Shown here one piece after another: positions 1 through 6,275 of a stretch of 10,966 nucleotides of DNA; positions within the stretch are counted from its first letter, which is position 1; each line of letters begins with the position of its first letter. Under the pieces are notes generated by a model. It searched no databases. It saw nothing but the letters and a program-made list of their open reading frames with translations, and was not told where the DNA came from. Made by a program: the position numbers and the translations under genes. The DNA is from Tannerella sp. Its GTDB lineage: Bacteria; Bacteroidota; Bacteroidia; Bacteroidales; Tannerellaceae. The stretch spans positions 1 through 10,966 of the forward strand of contig JAISOP010000124.1 in NCBI GenBank assembly GCA_031275525.1, in the 5' to 3' direction.

Positions 1-69
1 CCGAATTCCGTAGAACCGGTCATGCACAAGACCACAGGACCTTTCCCGTCTATGTTGGGTCGTGCTTAA
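1..69 (+). CDS. 3' end of an unidentified + strand gene (partial)
   Basis: Frame 1 is open from the window edge and ends at a TAA at 67-69, giving the C-terminal tail PNSVEPVMHKTTGPFPSMLG followed by Arg-Ala. It is immediately followed by a GC-rich perfect stem-loop (83-113), the arrangement expected at a gene end. Only 22 codons are visible, so no family can be assigned and chance openness cannot be excluded. The call rests on the position of the stop relative to the hairpin. It would be convergent with the minus-strand HU-like gene at 391-1134, with the palindrome array between them. Confidence 0.4.
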   Translation, partial: PNSVEPVMHKTTGPFPSMLGRA

Positions 70-82
70 CGGCTCACCGCCC

Positions 83-113
83 AAGCCCGCCCACAACCCA
101 CGCGGGCGGGCTT
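83..113 (+). terminator. Terminator-like stem-loop, 10-bp perfect stem
   Basis: AAGCCCGCCC (83-92) pairs perfectly with GGGCGGGCTT (104-113) around an 11-nt loop. It lies 13 bases after the TAA at 67-69. The run after the stem on the + strand is only CCCTC, so a classical U-tract is missing. It is nevertheless the best candidate terminator for the gene ending at 69. A smaller dyad, CTCAA-TGTAT-TTGAG, follows at 116-130. Confidence 0.55.
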
Positions 114-217
114 CCCTCAATGTATTTGAGAAAATCCAAATGCTTGTTTGTATCTTGCAAGTAATTTGTTGAATAATAATACAATAAGAGTTCTTCTTTC
201 GTTTGTAAAAGTTTTCC
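114..217. other. AT-rich intergenic spacer, no gene seen
   Basis: This stretch between the terminator-like hairpin and the palindrome array is AT-rich and contains only the small dyad at 116-130. No convincing coding frame, TAnnTTTG box or RNA gene was found. Together with the array it forms the 321-bp gap between the end of the partial gene and the end of the HU-like gene. Confidence 0.5.
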
Positions 218-378
218 ATGGCGTGGGAAGCCTGCTTCCCATGACGTGGGAAGCCTGCTTCCCATGACGTGGGAAGCCTGCTTCCCATGATGCGGGAAGC
301 CTCCTTCCCATGACGTGGGAAGCCTGCTTCCCATGATGCGGGAAGCCTCCTTCCCGTGATGTGGGAAGGAGGCTTCTT
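218..378. repeat. Tandem array of seven 23-bp palindromic units
   Basis: Units start at 218, 241, 264, 287, 310, 333 and 356, each exactly 23 bp with no spacers. Type I units (218, 241, 264, 310) are ATGACGT plus the core GGGAAGCCTGCTTCCC, with G for A at the fourth base in the first unit. Type II units (287, 333) are ATGATGC plus GGGAAGCCTCCTTCCC. The I-II pair 264-309 is repeated identically at 310-355, showing a 46-bp higher-order duplication. The seventh unit is degenerate and carries its core inverted (GGGAAGGAGGCTTC). Each unit can fold in its core, and unit junctions form a second dyad, GCTTCCCA-TGACG-TGGGAAGC. The array ends 12 bp past the HU-like gene's stop codon. Confidence 0.9.
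342..376. terminator. 14-bp perfect stem-loop from the inverted last array unit
   Basis: GAAGCCTCCTTCCC (342-355) pairs with GGGAAGGAGGCTTC (363-376) over 14 perfect base pairs around a 7-nt loop, extended by G-T wobbles. It is the strongest hairpin of the array and forms because unit 7 is inverted relative to unit 6. It lies 14 bases beyond the stop codon of the minus-strand HU-like gene, so it probably ends or protects that transcript. There is no U-run on the minus-strand exit side. The + strand exit side is moderately T-rich (TTCCTGCTTTCGTCT). Confidence 0.5.
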
Positions 379-390
379 CCTGCTTTCGTC

Positions 391-1134
391 TCAAGCAACC
401 GTTAGTATCTGCCTGAAAATAATCGTGCGCGGGCTGTTGAGCAGGCGCGTCGAATGACCGGAGTATTGCGTGACGACCGACAGGAGGTAACTGCCGGCTG
501 CGAGGTCGGCCGGGGCCACGAACATGATCTTCTTGGGATCGTTCTGCCCGATGGCCGTGGTCGGGATTTGCACTGCGTCCTGCGTGTCCTGGTTGGTAAG
601 GAACAGGCCGACGGCGGAATCCGTGCCGGCGATTTTGATGCGCGAGCCTTTGACGCTGACCATGCCGCCGGGGGTGATCTTTTCATTCACCTTGCCGGAG
701 GCTACGTCCGTCACCTGTGCAATGGCTGCCTGGTCGGGCGCCATGCCGATGACGCGCACGGGAACGGTTTTCAATACTTCGCGCAGCTCTTTGGAGGCGG
801 TGACGGTGACGACCAGCTTGTGCTTGTCGGGGTCCCAGTCGGCCACGTCGCCCGTGAACACGCCTTCGACATCGAGTAAGAGATGTCCCAGGCCGAAGTT
901 CACGATTTCGCCGCGCACCACAGCCTGCAATGCCTCATGCTTCAGGGCGTTGTAGGCGGCTTTCATGCTTTCGGCGTTGCCGTTGAAGCCGTGCTTCAGG
1001 GAGCGATCGATCAATGTATCTTCGTTGATCGACGCCAGGTTGACCACCCGTCCGTAACGGTCGTCGGGGGTCTCGGTCAGCGGGTTGTCGAACAGTTCGA
1101 CAATAACCGCGTCGGTAGAGGTTAAGTTTGCCAT
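391..1134 (-). CDS. HU-like / DUF4469 DNA-binding domain protein
   Basis: This 247-residue protein matches the Bacteroidales family with an N-terminal HU/IHF-like DNA-binding domain (about residues 1-125, including RSLKHGFNGNAESMKAAYNA and the VRGEIVNFGLGHLLLDVEGVF segment) and a C-terminal Ig-like DUF4469 domain (about 140-247). The protein is presumed to be a nucleoid-type DNA-binding protein. Its exact role is not established, and Bacteroidales genomes usually carry several paralogues. The start at 1134 (MANLTSTDAV) is preferred over an in-frame ATG at 1311. The upstream extension reads as non-coding sequence, and a TATCTTTG promoter box lies 29 bp before the chosen ATG, inside that extension. 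The gene is transcribed alone, away from the rhamnosidase, and its 3' end faces the palindrome array. No signal peptide is present, so it is cytoplasmic. Confidence 0.85.
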   Translation of the reverse strand: MANLTSTDAVIVELFDNPLTETPDDRYGRVVNLASINEDTLIDRSLKHGFNGNAESMKAAYNALKHEALQAVVRGEIVNFGLGHLLLDVEGVFTGDVADWDPDKHKLVVTVTASKELREVLKTVPVRVIGMAPDQAAIAQVTDVASGKVNEKITPGGMVSVKGSRIKIAGTDSAVGLFLTNQDTQDAVQIPTTAIGQNDPKKIMFVAPADLAAGSYLLSVVTQYSGHSTRLLNSPRTIIFRQILTVA

Positions 1135-1163
1135 CTGATAATTATTTAAAAAGATATCGGGGG

Positions 1164-1171
1164 CAAAGATA
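1164..1171 (-). promoter_or_regulatory. Bacteroidales -7 box TATCTTTG for the HU-like gene
   Basis: Read on the minus strand, 1171-1164 is TATCTTTG, a full match to the Bacteroides primary-sigma -7 consensus TAnnTTTG. A TTTG (reverse of 1194-1197) lies 22 bp upstream and is a plausible -33 element. Transcription would start about 1157, leaving a short leader before the ATG at 1134. It supports the shorter start of that gene. Confidence 0.6.
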
Positions 1172-1370
1172 AGGGTAGTTTTTGTTACCGGGACAAAAAA
1201 GGGTGGAAATAAAGTTAAAACCAGGGGATGGGGTGAGGTTTTTAGGCCTTTCAGGGCTTTTCGGTCTTTTGGGCCTCGGTGGAACCGAACTATACGGAAC
1301 CGGTCAGGCACTAAACTATACCGCGCTCGGTGTCATTGAGCCGGTTGGTAGCGACTTTTATTGTATGTGC
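1172..1370. other. Divergent intergenic region, no gene seen
   Basis: The 326-bp gap between the HU-like gene and the rhamnosidase (1135-1460) holds a promoter-like box in each direction. Its middle has GT-rich, low-complexity stretches with short imperfect repeats: AACTATAC at 1288-1295 and again at 1314-1321, and several GGCCT/GGGCTTTT/GGTCTTTT blocks around 1235-1275. Short frames across it are low complexity and lack support. Nothing in it is recognisable as an RNA gene. Confidence 0.45.
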
Positions 1371-1401
1371 TTGGAATGCCCGGATTTTTCATGTAATTTT
1401 G
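1371..1401 (+). promoter_or_regulatory. Promoter for the rhamnosidase gene
   Basis: TAATTTTG at 1394-1401 fits the TAnnTTTG -7 consensus. TTG at 1371-1373 lies 20 bp upstream, at the usual -33 spacing. Transcription would begin near 1408, giving a leader of about 50 nt before the ATG at 1461. Confidence 0.65.
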
Positions 1402-1406
1402 CACCG

Positions 1407-1427
1407 GTTGATCCAATAGTAATCAAC
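1407..1427. promoter_or_regulatory. Dyad GTTGAT-N9-ATCAAC at the predicted start site
   Basis: GTTGAT (1407-1412) and ATCAAC (1422-1427) form a perfect 6-bp inverted repeat around a 9-bp spacer. It sits immediately after the -7 box, overlapping the predicted transcription start of the rhamnosidase gene. The position suits a repressor operator or a weak 5' hairpin. No regulator can be named and a chance dyad is possible. Confidence 0.3.
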
Positions 1428-1460
1428 GAATGAATTTCAAAATCTATAATCAATAATCAA

Positions 1461-4184
1461 ATGAAAGAGAAGAAGAAAACGATGTATGGACTCCTGTGCG
1501 CCCTGCTGTTGGCGGGCTGTGGCGCGGGACAATTGAAGGCGGCTACGGCGACGAACCTGCGTTGCGAGTATTTGGTCAATCCGCTGGGCGTGGATGTGGC
1601 CATGCCGCGGTTCACCTGGCAGCTTGAGGACGACAGGCACGGGGCGGCGCAAACTGCCTGGCGGATTGTGGTGGGTACGGATTCTGCCGCGGTGGCGCAC
1701 GGAACCGGTGATATGTGGGACTCGCAGAAGGTTGCTTCCAATAGGATTCTGGCGAGCTATGCCGGTAAACCCCTGGCGCCTTTTACTTGCTATTTCTGGA
1801 GCGTCCGCCTCTGGGATGCCGACGGACAGGAACTGGCGCCCCGGACTGCCCGGTTTGAAACGGGTATGATGGAGGTGAAAAACTGGAAAGGCGCCTGGAT
1901 CAGCGACGGCGAACACCTGTCGGGCAACGGTATCCACGTCAAACCGGCGCCTTATTTCCGGAAAGAGTTTGAGACGAACAAGCGCATCCGGTCGGCGAGG
2001 GTATACATTGCCGTGGCCGGCCTGTACGAGCTATCCATCAACGGTGAACCGGTGGGCGACCATCGGCTTGACCCGATATACACCCGCTTCGACCGGCGGA
2101 ACCTTTATGTTACCTACGACGTGACCTCCCTGCTGCAACACGGCAAAAATGCCATCGGCGTGCTGCTGGGCAACGGATGGTATAACCACCAGTCCACCGC
2201 CGTATGGTATTTCCACCGTGCCCCCTGGCGCGACCGGCCGGCCTTCTGCATGGACCTCCGGATTACCTGCGAGGACGGCTCCGTGGAGATTGTCCGCACC
2301 GAAAGGGACTGGAAAACCAACCTGAGTCCTGTCATATTCAACAGCATCTACACAGCCGAGCACTACGACGCACGCCTCGAACAGCCGGGCTGGAACCGGG
2401 CCGGCTACGACGACTCGCAATGGAAGAACGTCGTTTACCGTTCGGCGCCTTCCCAAAACATCGTTTCGCAACAGCTGCATCCGATACGGAACGTGGAAAG
2501 GATTCCGGTGAAGACGTTCAAGAAAATCAATGAGCAGAAGTATCTTTTCGACCTGGGACAGAACATTGCCGGCGTGAGTCAGCTGCGCGTGAAGGGCGAG
2601 GCCGGCACGGAAATCCGGCTCCGTCATGCCGAGATACTGCGTCCGGGCGACATCCTCTACATGGATAATATCGACGAACACTACCGCCCGACGGACGATA
2701 GCGATCCTTTCCAGACCGATATCTTCATCCTCGGCGGAAAAGGGGAGGAGACCTTCATGCCGCGCTTCAACTACAAGGGCTTCCAGTATGTGGAGGTGAC
2801 CGCCGACCGCCCCGTCGAACTGACGGCCGAGGCGCTGACCGGCTGGTTCATGCATAGCGACCTTCCGCCCGCCGGACGGGTCGAGACCTCCAACCCGCTG
2901 ATTAACCGGATCTGGTGGGCAACGAATAATTCCTACCTCTCCAACCTTTTCGGCTATCCGACCGACTGCCCCCACCGCGAGAAAAACGGCTGGACGGGCG
3001 ACGGCAACCTGGCAACCGAAATCGGGCTGTACAACTTCGACGGCATCACCGTGTACGAAAAATGGCTGGCCGACCACCGCGACGAACAGCAGCCCAACGG
3101 CGTCTTCTCGAACATCATCCCCACCAGCGGATGGGGCTATGACTGGGGCAACGGGCTGGACTGGACCAGCAGCATTGCCACCATTCCCTGGGCGGTCTAT
3201 CAGTTCTACGGCGACAGCCGACTGCTGGCCGACTGCTACGAGAACATGAAACGCTATGTGGACCGCGCCACCGAAGTATCGCCTTCGGGACTGACCTCCT
3301 GGGGACTGGGCGACTGGTGCCCCTACAAGTCGCAGACGCCGCAGCAATATACCTCCTCCATCTACTATTACCGGACGGTATCCATCCTGGTCAAAGCCGC
3401 CCACCTGTTCGGCAAAGACGAGGACTACCGGCAGTACTCCGCCCTGGCCGAAAAAATCCGGTCGGCCATCAACAGGGAATACCTCAACCGGGAAACAGGC
3501 CTCTACGGCAGCGGCTTCCAGACCGAACTGAGTACGGCGCTGTGCTGGGGCATTGTCCCCGACGAGTTGCGGCAGAAGGTGGCGCAGAACCTGGCCGACC
3601 GGGTGACGGCCGACAACCGTCACCCGGACGTGGGTATGTTGGGTTCCCGCGCCTTGCTGCCCGCGCTGAGCGAAAACGGATACGCCGACCTGGCCTATAC
3701 GGTCGCTTCGCAGGAAACCTTTCCCTCCTGGGGACACTGGATCGTGCACGACAACGCCACCACGCTCTACGAACAGTGGGAGGCTATCGGCGAGAAGAAA
3801 GAGACCTCGCTCAACCACATCATGTTCGGCGCCATCAGCATCTGGTTCTACGAAACGCTGGGAGGCATACAGATCGACCCCGCCCATCCGGGATTCGGGA
3901 ATTTCCTCCTGAAACCCTCTTTTGTGGAAGGGCTTCAACATGCCGACGTGTCGTTTCAGTCTCCCTACGGAAAGATTGTCTCCCGCTGGGAGAAGAAGCG
4001 GAAGGAGATTACTTACCGGGTCACCGTTCCGGCCAACAGCACAGCCGATTTCACGCCGCCAACCGGCTACCGGCTGACTGCCTCCACCCTGGCCGACGGC
4101 CAAGCGGTGACGCTCGCGCCGGACGGAGGCTCGGCCTACCGGCTGCTTGCGGGAAGCTATGTTTTGAAACTTAGGAAGAAATGA
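1461..4184 (+). CDS. Alpha-L-rhamnosidase, glycoside hydrolase family 78, lipoprotein
   Basis: This 907-residue enzyme should hydrolyse terminal alpha-L-rhamnose from plant or bacterial glycans. The N-terminus (KEKKKTMYGLLCALLLAGC) is a type II signal peptide with lipobox LLAGC and lipidated Cys20. No acidic residues follow Cys20, so surface export is not obvious and a periplasmic location is likely. A beta-sandwich region follows, then the rhamnosidase N-terminal domain (about 165-340, with VAGLYELSINGEPVGDHRLDP), a second beta domain (about 345-460), the (alpha/alpha)6 barrel (about 465-800) and a C-terminal beta domain. The active-site signature DCPHREKNGWTGD covers 502-514. Glu507 is the likely general acid, with Asp502 and Asp514 alongside. 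Glu771 in TLYEQWE is the candidate base, and the SLNHIMFGA segment carries the conserved His786. Length and domain order are normal for GH78. No SusC/SusD pair or other glycoside hydrolase is visible, so its substrate is unknown. Confidence 0.93.
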   Translation: MKEKKKTMYGLLCALLLAGCGAGQLKAATATNLRCEYLVNPLGVDVAMPRFTWQLEDDRHGAAQTAWRIVVGTDSAAVAHGTGDMWDSQKVASNRILASYAGKPLAPFTCYFWSVRLWDADGQELAPRTARFETGMMEVKNWKGAWISDGEHLSGNGIHVKPAPYFRKEFETNKRIRSARVYIAVAGLYELSINGEPVGDHRLDPIYTRFDRRNLYVTYDVTSLLQHGKNAIGVLLGNGWYNHQSTAVWYFHRAPWRDRPAFCMDLRITCEDGSVEIVRTERDWKTNLSPVIFNSIYTAEHYDARLEQPGWNRAGYDDSQWKNVVYRSAPSQNIVSQQLHPIRNVERIPVKTFKKINEQKYLFDLGQNIAGVSQLRVKGEAGTEIRLRHAEILRPGDILYMDNIDEHYRPTDDSDPFQTDIFILGGKGEETFMPRFNYKGFQYVEVTADRPVELTAEALTGWFMHSDLPPAGRVETSNPLINRIWWATNNSYLSNLFGYPTDCPHREKNGWTGDGNLATEIGLYNFDGITVYEKWLADHRDEQQPNGVFSNIIPTSGWGYDWGNGLDWTSSIATIPWAVYQFYGDSRLLADCYENMKRYVDRATEVSPSGLTSWGLGDWCPYKSQTPQQYTSSIYYYRTVSILVKAAHLFGKDEDYRQYSALAEKIRSAINREYLNRETGLYGSGFQTELSTALCWGIVPDELRQKVAQNLADRVTADNRHPDVGMLGSRALLPALSENGYADLAYTVASQETFPSWGHWIVHDNATTLYEQWEAIGEKKETSLNHIMFGAISIWFYETLGGIQIDPAHPGFGNFLLKPSFVEGLQHADVSFQSPYGKIVSRWEKKRKEITYRVTVPANSTADFTPPTGYRLTASTLADGQAVTLAPDGGSAYRLLAGSYVLKLRKK

Positions 4185-4211
4185 AATCTCCGGTTATGCA
4201 GAGGTTCCACG

Positions 4212-4276
4212 TCCGGGCAGGGGCTTCGCTTGTTTTACAGGCGTCGCCCCTTGCCCGGAGATGCCGGGCAAAGGGC
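4212..4276. repeat. Three-arm competing hairpins between rhamnosidase and HAD genes
   Basis: A middle arm, GCCCCTTGCCCGG (4246-4258), is complementary to two flanking arms. The upstream arm TCCGGGCAGGGGC (4212-4224) pairs with 4246-4259 with one bulged base and a 21-nt loop. The downstream arm CCGGGCAAAGGGC (4264-4276) pairs 12 of 13 bases across the 5-nt loop AGATG. The two structures exclude each other. Neither is followed by a U-tract, and the downstream hairpin ends 13 nt before the HAD start codon, next to its weak AAAGGAAG ribosome site. It may be an intergenic palindromic element, a processing site, or a modest attenuator. Confidence 0.65.
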
Positions 4277-4289
4277 GAAAGGAAGTTGA

Positions 4290-4931
4290 ATGATTAAGCA
4301 TCTTGTTTTTGATATGGGCGGAGTGTTGGTAGATGTCCGGCGCGAGGAAGCCGTCCGGCAGTTCCGGGCCATTGGCGTGAGGGATGCCGACCGGCTGATC
4401 GACTCCTATCATCATAACGGTATCTTCCTGGACATCGAAAGCGGCGCCATTGACGCCGACACGTTCTGTCGGCTACTATGCGAACAGGTGGGGAAGGAGA
4501 TTCCCCGCGAGGCCATCGAACGCGCCTGGAAAAGCATTATCTGTGTGCCGGAAGCCTACAAGTTGGACTATCTGCTCGAACTGCGTAAACACTACCGGCT
4601 CTTTCTGTTGAGCAACAACAACCCCATCCTGATGGACTGGGCGCGGACGCCGGAGTTTTCGCCCGACGGTCATCCGATTACGTTCTATTTCGACCGACTG
4701 TATATCTCCTACGAAATGAAGTGCGTCAAACCGGGACGTGCCATTTTCGAGGCCATGATTCGCGATAGCGGCATCTGTCCCGCCGAATCGCTGTACATCG
4801 AAGACAGCCTGCACAACCTGCAAACGGCAGAAGCATTCGGCTTTCGGACCTGCCTGGTCAAAAACGGCGAAGATTGGCGCAACAAGATAGCCGCGATACT
4901 GCAACAGCATCACGAAGACCCGGTGAAATGA
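4290..4931 (+). CDS. HAD-superfamily phosphatase, YihX-like (subclass IA)
   Basis: This 213-residue cytoplasmic protein has the four HAD motifs. Motif I is DMGGVLVD with nucleophile Asp8, motif II Ser108 in LLSNNN, motif III Lys147 in CVKPG, and motif IV Glu171-Asp172 in YIEDS. A helical cap lies between motifs I and II (about 15-95). The residue two after the nucleophile is Gly10 rather than the usual acid/base Asp. This is the pattern of YihX-type HAD proteins, whose E. coli member dephosphorylates alpha-D-glucose 1-phosphate; the substrate here is not known. It is not KdsC, which is capless and has a DxD motif I, despite preceding kdsB. The stop overlaps the kdsB start by 4 bp (ATGA), indicating translational coupling. 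No TAnnTTTG box is seen upstream, so it may be read through from the rhamnosidase gene or use a weak promoter. Confidence 0.85.
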   Translation: MIKHLVFDMGGVLVDVRREEAVRQFRAIGVRDADRLIDSYHHNGIFLDIESGAIDADTFCRLLCEQVGKEIPREAIERAWKSIICVPEAYKLDYLLELRKHYRLFLLSNNNPILMDWARTPEFSPDGHPITFYFDRLYISYEMKCVKPGRAIFEAMIRDSGICPAESLYIEDSLHNLQTAEAFGFRTCLVKNGEDWRNKIAAILQQHHEDPVK

Positions 4932-5713
4932 AATTCTTAGGTATCATACCGGCGCGATATGCATCGACCCGCTTTCCGGGGAAACCGCTGGCGGACATGA
5001 AAGGGAAGCCGTTGATTCAGCGGGTATATGAACAGGTGCGGCAGAGTGTCGATGAGTTGTGCATCGCAACGGACGACGAGCGTATTGCAACAGTAGCCGA
5101 GGCCTTCGGGGCACGCGTCGTCATGACGTCCGCCCATCACCGTAGCGGTACGGACCGCTGTTATGAGGCGTATCGGAAAACCGGTATCTCCTGCGACGTG
5201 GTAATCAATATCCAGGGCGACGAACCCTTTATCCATCCGGAACAACTCGAACTCCTGAAAGGTTGTTTCGAGCAACCCGGCGTGCAAATAGCCACGCTCG
5301 TGAAGCCCCTCGAGCCGGACGGCGACTTCGAACAGACGCTGTTCAATCCGAACTTGCCGAAGGTGGTACTGAACAGCCGGCTCGAAGCGCTCTATTTCAG
5401 CCGTTCCGTCATCCCGTACCTGCGTGGCAGGGAGTACACCGGCTGGCTGGCCGCCCACACGTTCTACCGGCACATCGGCCTGTATGCCTATCAGACCCAT
5501 GTGTTGAAGGAGATTGTCACCTTGCCACCCTCGCCGCTCGAACAGGCCGAAAGTCTTGAACAACTGCGCTGGCTCGAAAACGGCTACCGAATCCAAACAG
5601 CCATTACCCACCGGGAGACCCTCGGAATCGACACCCCCGAAGACCTGCAAAGAGCATTGAAAATGATGGATGAACATGAAAGGGTCAGCGTACAGGGCCA
5701 TGCCGTCAATTGA
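4928..5713 (+). CDS. kdsB: 3-deoxy-manno-octulosonate cytidylyltransferase
   Basis: KdsB couples CTP and Kdo to give CMP-Kdo and pyrophosphate in the cytoplasm, the activated sugar for addition of Kdo to lipid A. The 261-residue product starts with the family signature GIIPARYASTRFPGKPL (5-21), which forms the nucleotide-binding loop. It also has SGTDRCYEA, QGDEPFI with metal ligand Asp98, and the second metal ligand Asp235 in GIDTPED. Length is slightly above the usual 245-255 because of a short C-terminal tail. The ATG at 4928 is chosen over an upstream in-frame ATG at 4874. It gives the canonical N-terminus and a 4-bp ATGA overlap with the HAD gene. Kdo-pathway genes kdsA, kdsC and kdsD are not nearby. 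It is the last gene of the GC-rich block. A small GCCCT-TCG-AGGGC hairpin (5722-5734) follows its stop without a U-run. Confidence 0.95.
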   Translation: MKFLGIIPARYASTRFPGKPLADMKGKPLIQRVYEQVRQSVDELCIATDDERIATVAEAFGARVVMTSAHHRSGTDRCYEAYRKTGISCDVVINIQGDEPFIHPEQLELLKGCFEQPGVQIATLVKPLEPDGDFEQTLFNPNLPKVVLNSRLEALYFSRSVIPYLRGREYTGWLAAHTFYRHIGLYAYQTHVLKEIVTLPPSPLEQAESLEQLRWLENGYRIQTAITHRETLGIDTPEDLQRALKMMDEHERVSVQGHAVN

Positions 5714-5847
5714 AGGACGAAGCCCTTCGAGGGCAAACAAAGCCTGTCGGCAATCCACAAAACCATGCCGCGCATAGCAAAAAGGCAGTATGACACAAAA
5801 AGCATTCCGAATTCTTCATATTTGATGCCGAACCGAAAAATTATATA

Positions 5848-5855
5848 TATATTTG
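5848..5855 (+). promoter_or_regulatory. Bacteroidales -7 box TATATTTG for the LytTR-FHA unit
   Basis: TATATTTG matches TAnnTTTG within an AT stretch, 30 bp before the ATG at 5886. A TTTG at 5821-5824 lies 23 bp upstream, slightly far for a -33 element. The preceding 134 bp after kdsB hold no gene. The predicted start site is about 5862. Confidence 0.6.
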
Positions 5856-5885
5856 TAGCTGAATTTACGGTAAGAGCGGAAAAGA

Positions 5886-6275
5886 ATGGACAGATATTTG
5901 ATAATCAAGACAAGGGATGAATTTCTACGTATAAGAATCAGTGATATACTTTATTTGGAAGCAGACCGGAACTATACCAAACTACTTCTGAGTGAAGGTA
6001 TTCAGTTTACCTTTGCGATCAATATCGGAAGAATAGAAGAAATGCTCGGGAATCAGGTACTGGACTATAAATCCATGTTGTTACGTGTAGGCAAGAGTTT
6101 CATTATCAACAAAAGCTACATTCTGCAAATCAATTTGCCGAAGCAGAAGTTGTTATTGCTGACACCCGGCGGGAAACCGCGTGAACTGCAAGTTTCCAAG
6201 GAACCGCTGAAAGCGCTGAAAGACATGCTTGAACAGGAAGGTTTGAGACAAAGTGAGAATCTGAAAAAGACATGA
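5886..6275 (+). CDS. Stand-alone LytTR DNA-binding protein
   Basis: The 129-residue protein is essentially one LytTR domain (about residues 5-105), the DNA-binding fold otherwise found at the C-terminus of AlgR/AgrA/LytR-type response regulators. Landmarks are FLRIRISDILYLEADRNYTKL near the N-terminus and MLLRVGKSFIINKSYI in the middle. The latter corresponds to the usual F-x-R-x-H-[RK]-S-[YF]-x-[VI]-N segment with Gly at the His position. There is no receiver domain, signal peptide or membrane segment, so a signal must come from elsewhere, perhaps from its neighbours. The last 25 residues are charged and probably flexible. Its stop overlaps the FHA gene by 4 bp (ATGA at 6272-6275). A direct repeat with the geometry of LytTR sites lies 674 bp past its stop (6949-6983), in front of the next unit, making local control plausible but untested. 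Confidence 0.9.
   Translation: MDRYLIIKTRDEFLRIRISDILYLEADRNYTKLLLSEGIQFTFAINIGRIEEMLGNQVLDYKSMLLRVGKSFIINKSYILQINLPKQKLLLLTPGGKPRELQVSKEPLKALKDMLEQEGLRQSENLKKT

Noticed and set aside
218..378. CRISPR array
   Set aside because: Units are contiguous with no unique spacers, units are themselves palindromes of 23 bp, and no cas gene is nearby.
74..398. Two overlapping minus-strand reading frames of about 100 residues with HGKQASHVMGSRLPTSW-like repeats
   Set aside because: They are open only because the 23-bp repeat contains no stop in any frame; the repeated peptide simply mirrors the DNA array in changing frames.
1135..1311. Longer start of the HU-like gene at 1311
   Set aside because: The extra 59 residues are low-complexity, do not fit the family N-terminus, and contain the TATCTTTG promoter box.
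1430..1456. Eight-codon leader peptide before the rhamnosidase (MNFKIYNQ)
   Set aside because: No ribosome site, no regulatory codon run and no attenuator hairpin; likely chance.
2031..4103. 690-residue antisense frame inside the rhamnosidase gene
   Set aside because: It is a shadow of GC-rich codon use on the other strand; it lacks domains, and the + strand frame has a complete GH78 active site.
3317..4174. 285-residue + strand frame inside the rhamnosidase C-terminal half
   Set aside because: Arg/Pro-rich out-of-frame translation of a GC-rich gene with no recognisable domain.
4290..4931. KdsC (Kdo-8-phosphate phosphatase)
   Set aside because: The protein has a cap domain and DMGG motif I; KdsC is capless, shorter and has the DxD motif.
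5722..5734. Terminator after kdsB (GCCCT-TCG-AGGGC)
   Set aside because: Only 5 bp of stem with a 3-nt loop and no U-run; too weak to list as a terminator.
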